Origin: Linnemannia schmuckeri
Taxonomy: Eukaryota; Mortierellomycota; Mortierellomycetes; Mortierellales; Mortierellaceae
NCBI GenBank assembly: GCA_029449235.1
Contig: JANATG010000001.1
Coordinates: 3,534,001-3,598,000 of the forward strand
DNA: 64,000 bases
Direction: 5' to 3'
Part shown: positions 10,991 through 22,686 of the stretch, piece after piece
Position numbering within the stretch: position 1 is the first letter of the stretch
Layout of the letters: every line of letters begins with the position of its first letter
Notes under the pieces: generated by a model
Database searches by the model: none
What the model saw: the letters and a program-made list of their open reading frames with translations, nothing else
Told to the model about the DNA's origin: nothing
Position numbers and translations under genes: made by a program

Positions 10991-12745
10991 ATGAGTCTCT
11001 CCCTACCCGCAAGCTTTAACTATAACCTGCCCGTCTCAAGAGTCTTTTTCATCGGGCTCGCCGGTAACTAATAGCAATAATACAGCAACAAGGAGAAGAG
11101 GAGAGCTCTGGAAAGACATCAAACCTTCTTTGTCACAAACCATACTGTATCAGTCAAACCACGCCTTGAATCCTTTTTGAGACGATAAACTAATATGCCT
11201 TCTTGCGTCTTGTTCATTGACATTATTAGGCGGAGCTGATGCTGGAAAGGTAACAGGGGGAGAAAAGCGACGCGCAAGGAGAAATGGAAACCGTGGGACA
11301 AATACCTCTAAAGGCGTATCACGGAATTGCAGCTGACACTCTGAACCACGTACATTTTTTCGCGTCTCAGGAAAAGTTTTGTAGGGTCCTCATTGAGCAA
11401 TTGCAAAAGAGCCAGGTTGTTGACAGCAGCAAGGTCTTGCTTCTTCACCTTCATGACTTTTACAAGGAACTCTCGGATGACGACCGTGTCTGCGTCGGCA
11501 ACGGACTCTACAGCTTCGACCATCCAGGTAAGCCGCAGAAGGCCTGCGTTTGGGTAACAGCAAGAAGGTCAATTGTGCTTGTCTGTTAATCATATCTTGT
11601 CTTTGCTTGCACTTCATATAGATGCATTCGACTGGGAGTTAATTGCCGAGGTCATTCAGGATATCCAGGAAGGCAATTCATTTAGAATCCCAAAATTCAA
11701 CTTTTCAACAAAGACTCGGTACGTTGCCCTTCAAGACCTTCTTTTATGGTTTTCCCTTGTGGCAGAATACACTCCTTCTTAGAAGTGAGAACAAGCTACC
11801 AATTGAGCTTTTTACTTACGCACTCGACATAATCTTGGCGCTGAACACATAATAGATCATACGAAGAGCATCCAAGGGAGCGCGGAAGCCCAACTGTCGT
11901 TCTCCTGGAAGGAATCTTTGTCCTCTATAGTGCAAAGATCCGTGAGTTCCTCAACATGAAGGTAACCACAGGTAAACATACTTCTGACGCACATGTTAAG
12001 ATTGATCGCTAACTGCGATTACTGACATATATTGTTCATTACCTTACTTATTATCAAATGCTAGCTGTTTGTGGAACTGGACGACGATATGCGTCTGGCA
12101 AACAGAGGTATGGATCTTACACTGGACTCGAGCAAGCGAGCGGCACCCGATTATTGTTTATAGTCAGCATGAAGCAACACTTACACGTATACTTTTCTTT
12201 ATATCTCAAACCATAGTCGCTCGCAAGGTCGCCGAAATCAACCCAGACCCCATTGACCACGTTCTCACAGAATACGTCCGTTTTGTCAAGCCTGCCTTTG
12301 ACGACTTTATCCAGCCTGTAAGTGAGCGTAGTCGTCCAATTCACTACATCTTGTTATTGCTTGCCAACATCCTGAGAGCCAGATCTGTTGACATATTTCA
12401 TTGGTTTTGTCGGTAATAACATAGTCCAAAAAGTGGGCTGACATTATTATCCCTCGCGGCAGCGAGAACGTCACTGCTATCGAGTTGATTACCGCACATG
12501 CCGCCGACCTTCTGGGACGCCCACCACAGCCCAACTCGACTCGCCCTTCGCGAATGAACTCTTCCAATTCGACATTCCTTCAAGAGCTTACTGGAAGCCC
12601 TGGCGGAGACTCTCGTCCCATGTCCAAATCCTCTGTCCACAGCGATCCCAACTCGCGTCGCACCAGTGCAGCTGCTTCGCCTGTGCCTAGCAAGAGCATC
12701 CTTGCGGATGTACCCAACAGCGTGTACAAGCCTGTTCCGGAGTAA
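10991..12745 (+). CDS. Uridine kinase-like protein with substituted catalytic residues
   Basis: Eight exons: 10991-11063, 11230-11249, 11371-11527, 11622-11718, 11856-11961, 12065-12107, 12217-12317, 12425-12745 (305 aa). The fold of the uridine/cytidine kinase family is clear: 'FFIGLAGGADAGK', 'YSFDHPDAFDWELI', 'VVLLEGIFVLYS', 'MKLFVELDDDMRL', 'FVKPAFDDF', 'ADIIIPRGSENVTAIELI'. The family converts uridine or cytidine to UMP or CMP. Key positions differ from active enzymes: Walker A reads G-K31-E32 instead of GK[ST], the QDSFY Asp is His59, the nucleoside-binding 'YDF..H' segment is 'FNF..K', and the Arg-rich lid is reduced. A Ser/Pro/Asn-rich tail of about 75 residues follows the domain. Likely a pseudoenzyme or altered specificity. 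The 20-nt exon 2, which encodes the P-loop, is the least certain boundary. Confidence 0.82.
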
Positions 12746-13714
12746 ATCTATTGTATGTATTGATCGGATATAAAGCATGTTGTATCGTCAACACTACGAG
12801 AACGTGGGCCGTCACAGGGGTGGTGAATGTCAGTAGTTTATTTTGCGCGTTGATTGAGTGATGGGGGTAATGGGTTGTATCTATGCCTGCTGAACAGCAG
12901 AAAGTACAACCAAGTGTTCAAGTAGAAAGCCAAGTTTTTGAATGGACGCAAATGATGGCTCATGTTGGGGCAGGAGCAAAAAAAAAATGACAAAAATAAA
13001 GGAGGCGCTTTTGGAGTATAATACATTATGATCGTCGAGCGGATCGGAATTCCTTTTTAAATCGACTACTACAGCTACGATGCGAGTAAGCAAACACACT
13101 AGCGGGGCATCAGAGGAGAATCAGAAATCAGTTCGAAGGAGGATTCATTGCCCCGCTAGATTGTTAGTGACTAGTCATTTCGGTATTCCGATCGCTACAC
13201 GGGTCCAACAACTCTGGCGCCTCAGGGCCAGGGTCGCTTTACTTGAGATGTCATTTTTCTCGGTGAAGGCCATTCAGAGTTAGGCCATGATTGATTTATT
13301 ACACATCATCAGCCTAGACCGACAATCGATGCTGCTTCACACCAACGTCCCTTCATCCTTTCATTTGACTTCTCGAACGCTCGGGATCGTCACCCATGCT
13401 AGTTTTTTAGGTTCTGGGTGTTCGCGTCATCCTGAACGTCTTTGTCACCTTGTGAAGCAAGATGTTGTATTTTTCTCTGCTTACTCCAGGAATCGGATCG
13501 AACCTGATGCCTGCTTTCCCAGTGTGCAGCCTCATCACTGTTTATGTAGTTTAAGATAAAAGGCCCTTCATCAATCAGTTATTCCTCCATCAAACTTCTT
13601 CAACTCTCCCCACTTTGACACCTTCTTCTTAGTTTGTATTCGTTTACTCGTACGCCATTTTAAACATCTTTACCTTGCGCACATATTCTAAGCAGCCTTT
13701 TCGTTTTTTTCACA
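12746..13714 (+). other. Intergenic region with a small inverted repeat and one unassigned ORF
   Basis: Holds an 11-bp perfect inverted repeat (13099-13109 and 13149-13159). An ATG-initiated 90-codon ORF at 13287-13559 resembles nothing I recognise and lacks a signal peptide or repeats. The last 150 bp before the next ATG are C/T-rich. I see no other gene. Confidence 0.5.
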
Positions 13715-15245
13715 ATGGCTCCCAACCAAAGATACACATTGCCTGTCATGGGCACTCTCGCCACCATCCTTGTCTTCTCGTCAATTGCCCAAGCCGGTAT
13801 TGTTCTTGTCCCTTTTTGTTTCAAAGTTGACCCGTACACGGGACTGTTTGTCTTTCTTCTACCACTATACCAACTTAAAAACACCTCAACTCATTACCGG
13901 TTCCTCATTGTGAATGTATGTTTTAGATCGCGTGTTCTTAACAAAGCCAACCAGCAACATCGACATCTTTGCAGGTATGCCTAGCAGTACCCTGTATATG
14001 CTTTTGTAGAAGTACCTATTCGTACAAGTTGCTAACTGTCGGTTGTATGGCGTACGACAATAGGATGTCCCGTGGACCTTGGGTTTAGGGTCCAATACTC
14101 CGGCCTGGCGATGTTAAAGACAGTTCAGCTCCAGGTCCTGGGAACCGACAGCTCCGTCCTCATTGACAGCCTCGGCTATAGTCCCAGAACCGAGTGGGGT
14201 GGTAAGTTGTCTCTTCTGTTATCGTCATTCCACGCACCCCTTGTTTTTTTAACAAACAAAGCGAAACACAAGAAGCCTAACAATATCTGTGCGTGGGCTT
14301 GGCTCACTCTTAGACACTCACACGAGAGATATCTCCTGGACGGTTCCCGCGGATTGGACCCCTGGCGATTACGTTGTGCGGGCGTTCGGTAATGCGACGT
14401 ACCCATGTGTCCAAGATAGACATCATGCCCGCTGCTCCGTTGTCCTGGAAGACCGCGAGACTATACATCTAAAGCCCTTGGCCGCTGGCGGTCAAGGATG
14501 TCCTTCTATCACAAAGACACTGATCAGCGAGAATACTCAATCGAACGACTTGACACAATCCTCCGAGGATCAACAGGAGATTGCTTCTAGTGATCCTGTG
14601 AGCACAAGTAGTCCTCAAGACAAGACCGATACTCCAAGCAGTAGCGCTAATAGCAGCAGTGACAACGTAGTTGCATCGAACAACACAGACACAGAATCAA
14701 GTGGAACAGAGGGCTCATCAACCCAGCTCCGCATCATCCTAAACCAAGCAACCCTTGAACGCATCCAAGACCAGACTATCCGCAAGGTCCTGAACGACAC
14801 TCAGGACTACAACCTCCTCAACGCAACCATGACGCTTTTGAACGGAACTGTCGTCCCCATGTCCGACCTCATGGACAACTCGACCTCGACCCGCTTTATC
14901 CAAACCCTCGAAACCACCAATGCCACGCTCACCAGTTCTAGTAACACCAACAACACTACAGGCCTTCCCAAAGCCATGGGAACTGCAGAGTTGATCGAAG
15001 CCCTTCACAAAAACACTTCTCTAATCCAGACGCCCAAGTCTTCCAACTCCAACTCGACAATGAGCTTTACTTTGGAGCACAACAACACGACGGCAAATCC
15101 ATCGGGGCGCCAGTTTGAACAGCACGATGGCGATCAGATTCAGGACAAGTCTATGGAGGGTTCTGGAAACATGTCTGCACAACTGAGTGGGCAGCTATGT
15201 GCGGTCGCTGGATTGATGCTTATGGCTGGCTCGTGGGTGCTCTGA
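13715..15245 (+). CDS. GPI-anchored Kre9/Knh1-like cell-surface glycoprotein
   Basis: Four exons: 13715-13796, 13927-13974, 14064-14201, 14314-15245 (399 aa). The N-terminus is a signal peptide (residues 1-27, ending 'SSIAQA'). The next about 100 residues resemble the Ig-like N-terminal domain of Kre9/Knh1 and Ser/Thr-rich GPI proteins ('FLTKPTSNIDIFAGCPVDL', 'DISWTVPADWTPGDYVVRAF'). Then comes a long Ser/Thr/Asn-rich stretch with many N-x-S/T sequons and a C-terminal hydrophobic tail ('LCAVAGLMLMAGSWVL') with no basic residues after it, as in GPI-attachment signals. Known members act at the fungal wall in beta-1,6-glucan-related functions; a role for this protein is inferred only from the architecture. 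Introns fall within the Ig-like domain, each leaving one base of a Gly or Asp codon. Confidence 0.85.
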
Positions 15246-16039
15246 AAAACGTGCGCGCACAGGACACTACTATATTTTTATATATATTTCTCTTATTTTT
15301 CTGCATACTTGCTGGCCAAGAAAACAACACATAGCACATCTCTACAAATAAAACGACCTCAATGGAGTAGAGCTCCAATGACTGAAAACACAACTCAGCA
15401 ATTTCCAAAATGAAAAAAATGAAGACAAAAATGCGTTCAAGGAGAGGTAAAGGGGTCATGGGCCCCGATATTCCGGCGGATGGGTTCCGTATCTGCGATT
15501 GAACGCTCTCCTTTGTTCTTTTTTCATGTGCGAATTCGCTCTCTTGGGTACCTCCCTCCCCCACATTTTCATTTCTGCGATCTGGCACGGTGTGTTTTGT
15601 TTCTTGATCGTCTTGAGATTACACGATCTCGTCTCTCTTTTTCGCACTCGCTCGTGTAAGTCCTCTCTTTTGGACCTCTGTTGTGTTTTCCCACAACATT
15701 GCTACGAGAACTAACTAGGCTATATAAAGAAAAATTGGCCACAAGCAAATGTAAAAGGACGGGGGGAAGGGTCTTTCCCATTCAGATTCCGATGTTGAAA
15801 CTCCAGGGGGTTGGGCGGAAACTTTTTTTTTTCCAGTTTCGCGACAATGCGTTTAATCTCTTGATTGGTCCATTCCCCAATGAATGCTTGCCATACAATA
15901 AGCCTTTTCGAAATTACACAAAAAGTGGCCGGGACAAGCACAATGCCATGGACCACTTAGAAAGAAAGAAAAATCATGCGCATAACGTGCATTTGCTGGT
16001 CTCAATGAATGAATATATAAGTATATATTAGTTTGTTAT
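15246..16039. other. Convergent intergenic region
   Basis: 794 bp between the stop of the GPI protein gene (+) and the stop of the membrane protein gene (-). It holds AT-rich stretches ('tatatttttatatatattt' near 15270) and short ORFs without recognisable sequence. Presumably two 3' UTRs. Confidence 0.5.
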
Positions 16040-17746
16040 CTACAAAAATTGAAGGTCGTCCTCTCCTACTCCGCCCTGCTTGGATGATGGTCCTGTTTGT
16101 TCAGCGCCAGCAGATGGTCCATCCGACCGGATACTTGGATTCCGAACCGACAGGATCGACGCTGCTTGTGAGTGGATACTCAGTGGTCGCGACCTTGGGG
16201 ATCCTTGCTCAGCCTCGGGGTTGAGCACTTGAAGTGGGACACCGCGCTGAGACAAAGCGGGTGAAGTCTGCGAGGGGTGGCTCACATTTCGGACTTCAAG
16301 GGTCTCTGGCTGCTGTTGCTGCTGTTGTTGCTGCTGGCTGTATCGGGTATGCCGAGGATCGTTTCCTGCAAGAGGCATCATCGACGAAGCAACAAACGCA
16401 TGATCTGGATCTGCCATCGGATCGTGTTCGTGCGAGTACGTTCCTGGACGCGCAGGGTATCCATCCTCTCCTTGCTCTGTCATCATCAACTGTTGTTGCC
16501 TTGAGGGTCCTCCAACCAAGGCTGCATTCTCATCATCCTGACTCCATTGTGCAAACTGACCTCCTGTGGTTCCCGAGTGCTCGGAAGCCTGGTAGCTGTA
16601 ACGGTTAATACCAGACATTACTGGAGGAGTATACCTCAATGACGGCTGCGACGTAATCGGACGATTGGTGTCGTAAAGAGCGTCTGTTCCGAGGGCTCTT
16701 GCCGATGCACTTTCAGTTCCGATCGTGTGGTCATCAGCAGACAAAGCGAGGAAACTGAGAGGCCTCTTGGAATCAAACCGTCTGTGTTTCCTGAAGCGGA
16801 AAAAGAAGAAAATCGCCGCTCCGATCAACACTCCTGCACCGAGGACAGAGCCGAGAACAATAGGGAGGATAGAAGGCTTGGATGACTCTTCTGGGTTGAC
16901 AGGTGTGGCAGTTGGGGACAACGTCGAAGTGGTGGTGGACACGCCTGTAGGACCTCTGGATCCGTTGCCTGGGTTCCCACCCGTTGGTGGACGGGATTGC
17001 CTTGTATGAGAAGTGGTGGTGGTAGTGGTGTCAGCATCGGAAGTGGTTGTAGTTGATGAGGACGATGTAGTGGTGATAACGGGGGGGTCAGAGGTAGTTG
17101 TGCTTGAAGAAGAGGTGGTTGTGGTGATGACTGGATCCTTGGTGGTAGTAGTGGTAGTAGTAGTTTCGGGCGGTGGTGTGGTTGTGGTAGTAGTAGTAAT
17201 TGTTTGAGCTGGTGTGTCTGCTGAGGCGGTAGTGGCGGTAGATCCTCCTCCACCTCCTTCTGAAGGGGTTTCTCCTGCTGGAGTAGGGCCAACGACTATG
17301 AGTGGCGGGGCGCGTTTCTCCAGCCAGGAAAGTGCGCGACGATTCCCTGCGTTCTAATTGGAAGATTGGCGAAAGCAACGGTGGTTAGAAAGACCATCGA
17401 AGGAGAGAGGGGGATGTTTTCCAGGAAGAAAAGAGAACAAGCAGCAACGAGAAGTAAGGAAAACAGCATCTAGGAGAGCGCAAATGAGCAATACGAGCAA
17501 AACTGTGTGCCATGAGAATGGTCCCTGCGCAGTGCGAGCAAGTATTGTTGTTGTTGCTGGCTACCTGATCAGTTGGAAAATGTTTATTCGTACCTGAGGG
17601 ACTTTGGTGAGGGAGTCTCCTGGAGGATGGATGGGAGGCAAAGGGGAGGCGAGAACGGAGGAGATGAGGCCGAGGAGAAAGGAGGCGAGGAGGAAGGAGG
17701 CGAGCGTCCTGGCAGGTGCCCGGGATGGTTGGAGACGCTCGGCCAT
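16040..17746 (-). CDS. Mucin-like type I membrane protein with polyQ cytoplasmic tail
   Basis: Two exons: 17746-17594 and 17353-16040 (488 aa); the 240-nt intron lies just after the signal sequence. Residues about 12-34 form a hydrophobic signal peptide. The ectodomain is short and strongly Thr/Ser/Pro-rich (about 75-200), suited to heavy O-glycosylation. A single membrane segment lies at about 213-236 ('ILPIVLGSVLGAGVLIGAAI'), followed by a basic stop-transfer 'RFRKHRRF' and a 240-residue cytoplasmic tail with a run of nine Gln and many Ser/Pro sites. This layout resembles fungal wall-stress sensors (Wsc/Mid2 type), but no Cys-rich WSC domain is present, so a sensor role is inference. The promoter side is an extreme purine/pyrimidine tract. 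Confidence 0.8.
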
Positions 17747-17769
17747 GGCTGTATGTGAATGAGTGAGTG

Positions 17770-18117
17770 AGTTGGAAATAGATCTGTTCCTGGAATGAGA
17801 GAAAGAAAGAAAGGGGGAGAAGAGAGGAAACTAATAAAAGTAATAAAATAATGAGAAACGGCAAAGGGGTAAGGAGTGGAAAGAGAAAGAGGAGAGGAAT
17901 AATAGAGAAGATGTAAGGAAAGAAGGAGAAAAGAAAGAAGAAGAAGAAGAAGAAGAAGAGGAGGAGGAGGAGGAGGAGGAGGAGGAAGAAGAAGAGGGAG
18001 AAGAAGAGAAGCAGAAGAAGCAGAAGAAGAAGCAGAAGAAGAAGCAGAAGAAGAAGAGGAGGAGGAAAAAGAAGAAGAAGAGGAAAAAGAAGAGGAAGAA
18101 GAGGAAGAGGAAGGATA
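17770..18117. repeat. Purine-only tract rich in GAA/GAG triplets
   Basis: About 350 nt that are nearly all A and G on the plus strand, with runs of GAA, GAG and GCAGAA triplets densest at 17938-18117. It sits just upstream of the minus-strand membrane protein gene, so it is a polypyrimidine tract on that gene's coding strand. Two long minus-strand ORFs through it are low-complexity artefacts. Confidence 0.9.
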
Positions 18118-19185
18118 AACAGGGGCACGATCATGGCCGACTGACAAGACTACAGCCCCAGAAATAAAGTCAACAATCAAGTTCAACAACAACAAAAGAA
18201 CGCTAGTGGGAGAAAAGGACATGCTGTTGTTCAATTGCCATGGTCAAATGTATCACACTCTTCGTACAATGTAGTGCACCCAATGCATGCTTGCTCGCAT
18301 CCCCCTTCCTTCTCCTCCCTATCCTTTTTTTCTTTCTCTGCCTTTTTCTCTTTCTTTCTCAAGAAAGCATCCTTTCTTATCTCGAGACAACCCATGCCCC
18401 AGTCCTGCTTGTTCCCTGCCCGGCTGTGTGTCCCACTTGTTTCGTATGCCATAATCGATGTGGCCGAGGGATCCTCTTGTACCATCCTTTTGTCCATAAA
18501 AGAGCCAAGCACTTACGCGCTAAACATTTTTCTTTCATCGTTAACAAACCAACCAACCCCTTTCTTTCTATTGGGACTTAACCTCAACTAAATATCCTAT
18601 CGGAGCATGTCTGTCAGTTCTATTCTATCGTCCCTTCTCCGTCCAGGACCTTCCTCCCTGTGCGCATGCACATGGCACACGACAACATCAAGCGCCACCT
18701 GAAAATAGAGAAAACAACAAGAAAACATACAAAGTTATTTTTCCTCATCTATTTTTATCTGCACGGGTACAAAACACTTGCCTTGCACATCCAAGTGTGG
18801 ATTACAAAAACATTTGCTTGCGGTGCCCTTTGAGTTGACCCTCACTTGTGTACAGAGTTCAACAGCAGTAAAATAAACCTCCTTCCCTCAAGTAGGGAAA
18901 AAAAAAGGAAATTGATACCTAAATAAACGAGAAGGAAAAAAAGTAATAGAACAAGAACTAGAAGAACAATCATGGAAAGAGAACACGAAGAAAAGCAAGA
19001 ATCAGGCAAAGAGTCACTTCAATACCAAACTTAAAAACTGATTGCACGCGAAAAGAAGGCGCGTCAAAGGCACTTACCCTGCTGCCATGAAATGAAAACT
19101 GCAGATAAAAAAACAAAATACTTCCCGATAAATCGTATAAAAGATGTTGCTTTATTCTACGCCAGGGCTCAACGCTGCTTCTCAA
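18118..19185. other. Intergenic region upstream of the membrane protein gene
   Basis: About 1.07 kb beyond the purine tract, up to the stop of the WBP11-like gene. It contains a C/T-rich stretch at 18300-18370 and AT-rich DNA at 18890-19140. Short ORFs on both strands overlap each other and show no family resemblance. Confidence 0.5.
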
Positions 19186-21492
19186 TCACAGGAGGCCATC
19201 GCCCTCAAGCCCTTGCATAAATTCATCATACTCGGCCTTCTTCTTGGCCGCCTTATCAACAGGCACTGCTGGGACCTCAGGCGCGCTATTAATCACCATT
19301 CGACTCGACGAAAGGAAGCTGGGAATACTAGGCGCCAAGTTGATCTTGGGAAGTCGCAGACCCAATGCCGTCTCCCGATGTTCTTCATCCTCCTCCTTCT
19401 CATTCTGACGTGTGTCATCGCTTGATCCTTGCGAAGCAAACACTGTCATCGTTGATGCTGCTGTAGTTGTCGCGGAGGAAGAAGAGGTAGCTGACTGATA
19501 GTCCTCCTCAATACCCGGTGCAGCGTTGACAGGTCTGCCAATCTTTCCTTTTTGAGTGACTCGTTTCCGCATAATAGCCGAAGGCACAAGATGAACCAAT
19601 TCCTTCTGAAGGTTACGAAGCTGAGGTTCTGCTGAAATACTCGTTGGCCCTGCGATGATAGCAGGCTTGGCAGGAACTTGGGCGATCGTTGGCTTTGGAG
19701 GAAGAGGATGGGGAGCTGCAGGTGTGCTGGTTTCCTTGTTCTCCTCTTGGCGTTTCTTCTCCTTCTCATCTGGTGGAAGATGACCTGTCATAGGGTCACT
19801 TTGTGCATCGGAGGTACGAGGCGGCTTTACGTACCTGGGTGGAGGTCGCTGTGAAGGAGGTCGAGAAGGTCGTGGGGTATGTGGGGGTCCGGCATAAGGT
19901 GGCCGCTGATGGTGCCCGGGCGGTCCAAATCCTCCAGGAGCCTCAGGACCATGGAAGCCACCACCTGGCGGTCCAAATGCTGGCGATCCAAATCCAGGAG
20001 GTCCAAGTCCGGGGGGTCCAAATCCAGGAGGCCCAAATCCAGGAAGGTGTCCTTGTCCAGGTCCTGGCGGTCCTGGCGGGTACATGTTCCCATACTGTGG
20101 CTGAAATCCCATAGGAGGACCTATCAATAATATGGCATTACGTTTTGAGTGAGCGACGTATTCAATTCCCTTAATCTTAAATAGAAATTTTGCATGTTGT
20201 TTGCTTGATTCTTTACCATATGGATTAGTGTATTGACCTGGCGGTCCTGGTGGAGGGTGAATTCCATGCGGGAACATGCCTGGAGACTGCATTCCATGCA
20301 TTTGTGGTCGTTGCTGATGATATTGTATCCGCATGTCGATGGTTGGCTTTGCTTTTGTGGGTTCGAGATATCTGGCTTGGTCTTGCTTAGTGGGTGCTGG
20401 TCCTTCGGGAAGGGGCGGCATGTAGTTTTCATCGTCCTCGCCTTCAGATTCCGATCCTGAACTTGTATCCAAGTCCGAGTCCGAGTCCGAGACAGAATTT
20501 GAATCAGAGTCTTCTGAATCAGAACCTGAGCTGTCCTCTGGTTGCTGTTGCTGTTGATCCAATCCTGGCGCCATCCCTTGTGCTAGAGGGACCTCGGCCG
20601 GTGGCAGTGGCGCTATTAAGGTTGTTTCACAGAAGAATGGGCATCAATATTTTTTTCCATTAGTCGAAATGATTTTTTTATAACAATCTTTACATCAAAA
20701 AGGCCAAGTATCTTACGGTATTCGAGGTAAGGTTGGCCGGGAGGTGGTGCTCCGTAAGGATTGAGGACAGGGTCATAGTAGATTGAGCGTGTTGGGTCCC
20801 GTACGGGTTCAGCCACTGGCACTGGTTTTGGCGCTTCCACCTTCTTGCTATTGGATTACGATGTTGACGGCATGTCGTGGTTAGAAGGTTGTAAAAATAA
20901 TAAGGGGTGCCATTTGTATAGGAAGGAGCAAAGAACACTTACGGTTTGATTTTGATTCCGTGTGCCTTCTTAACCTCAATGATTTTGGTCATCTTTTCTC
21001 TCAGCTCTGCCAACTTTTTGACGCCCTCCTTGTCTAGTTTCCCTTGCTTTTCCAGTTCCTCATACTCTGCAAGATCGCTCTCCGTTGTTGTATCCCTGAG
21101 TACGCTTCCAAGTTCGCGGACTTTTTTACGATCTTGCTTGTTCTATGGATTGCAAGCAGATCAACGAAAAAATACGTTTTATACGTTTTAGTTAGCAACA
21201 GATAATCCAAATGTGACTCGCTGTTCAAGAGCTGAATGAATGTTCCCATGTTTGAAGCAGTAGTTTACCTTTTTTATCTCCTTCTTGTGCTGCTCCTTGC
21301 CTATGAGTCGTGTTGAAAGAATCGGATATTGAGGATGTTAGCTGAGTTTTCCTGTTACTTTCCAAGAACGCGTTGAACTTTGCAGCGATGAGACATAAAA
21401 GAGCGCGCTGCCAAGAGTGGATTGGCGCAATGACGTTCAAACGTACGGTACTGATCCGCTGGATTAAGACTCCTGCCACTTTTGCGCCCCAT
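19186..21492 (-). CDS. WBP11: WBP11-like pre-mRNA splicing factor
   Basis: Six exons: 21492-21447, 21300-21269, 21142-20943, 20847-20717, 20612-20217, 20120-19186 (579 aa). The N-terminus 'MGRKSGRSLNPADQYRKEQ' followed by a Lys-rich 'HKKEIKKNKQDRKKV' helix is the WBP11/SNP70 signature. Downstream are an acidic Ser/Asp block with 'NYMPPLPEGPAP', a Pro/Gly/Phe-rich region of PPGPPG-type repeats suited to WW- or SH3-domain ligands, and the typical C-terminus ('LVPSAIMRKR' and 'EYDEFMQGLEGDGLL'). WBP11 is a nuclear spliceosome-associated protein that binds WW domains. Intron 5 (20121-20216, 96 nt) is a multiple of three with no in-frame stop, so it can be retained without breaking the frame. Confidence 0.88.
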
Positions 21493-22649
21493 GGTTAGAA
21501 TGACTTGTCCTGATGTGTATGTATATTTCAGAGAAGGCGGAAGTAAACGACTTTAACTGTCCAAGAGATGTCCAGTGGCTTTTTGCAGTCACGTGATGGA
21601 GCGGATACAAAAGAACACGGTGGCAGTGTGAGCAAGATGCGCCCCGATGTTTCATGCTTTCGCAAAATACTCTTTCTCTTTGTTTCTCTCAAGGAAAAAG
21701 AGAAAGAGAAACCAATTGGCCATGGATGACCAGCCAAGGCCATATTGATTCAATACGGTTGATTATTAAAGAGTTGAGAGGAAGAACGGATCCAGGCTAT
21801 AATATTTTGGGCGCAATGGGCATGATAAATCAGCCATGTGGTATGGTACACTCCTCCAAGTAGAGATGGTGCAAGTGTGCCGTTGCACAAGGGGGATGAT
21901 TTAGAAAGTGCTCTTCAGTTTTTTTATCCTTGTTCTTTGTTCTCTTGAGGAGGGATCAGAGTAAAGAAGGATAGAGAAGGTGAGGAAGGAGGAGTGAGAA
22001 TTCATGGTGCTATCCTGGGGCTGGTGGCTCCACCGCTGGCGCTTGGAAAGGGATTGAGAGCTTCACAAGTGGTTGAAAGAAAGTGAAGGAGAAACAGAGA
22101 GCAGAGTCAGACTCGCATGGGCCTGTGTGTTGTTGTTTTGTATTATTGGGTCAAAAATATTGATCAGATGCCCGCTCAGGTCTCCTTTGATCGGTTAGAG
22201 TGGTTTACGTTTTGTTTTTGTGCGTGAAGAAGAGAATGCAAGAAGGGATGAAAGGAAAAAAAAGACAAGAAAAAAAGCGAGAGCGTAAGAGAGAGACAGG
22301 GTGAGAGAAAAAACAAGATGAGATGAAGAAGGAGAGACGGGGGAGTGTCAGTCTTCTTGTTCTTGATCGGAGATGACTGACAAGTTCCTTTCTCCTTTTG
22401 AGCAGGCGGGTGTGGGAGTTTCTCTCTTGCCTTTTTTTTTTTTTTTTTTTTTCGATGAAGAAAGTGAGCCATATCGAGTGGGTGAACATCCACCCCGCAT
22501 CGAGTGCAAGGATACATGCAGTACATAGACTCGTTATACTGATGGTCCTTGACTGATGCTTTGTTTGTTTGCAAGGGTGCTATGTTGATCTTGTGTCAGA
22601 CATTCTCTGGTTAGGTGATGGTGACTGATGCTCTCTTTTCTGTCTTGCT

Positions 22650-22686
<37 letters not shown>

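Noticed and set aside
13440..13560. tRNA-like T-loop and C-box-like sequence on the minus strand ('ggttcgatcc', 'gtgatga')
   Set aside because: The T-stem does not pair, no D-arm or anticodon arm could be drawn, and no CTGA D box was found at a suitable distance.
17584..18234. Two long minus-strand ORFs (Ser/Pro/Leu/Phe-rich) through the purine tract
   Set aside because: They are translations of GAA/GAG repeats in different frames and lack normal amino acid variety. The first coding exon of the membrane protein gene accounts for part of the region.
18231..18581. Overlapping plus and minus ORFs of about 95-118 codons
   Set aside because: They overlap on both strands, are of biased composition and show no family resemblance.
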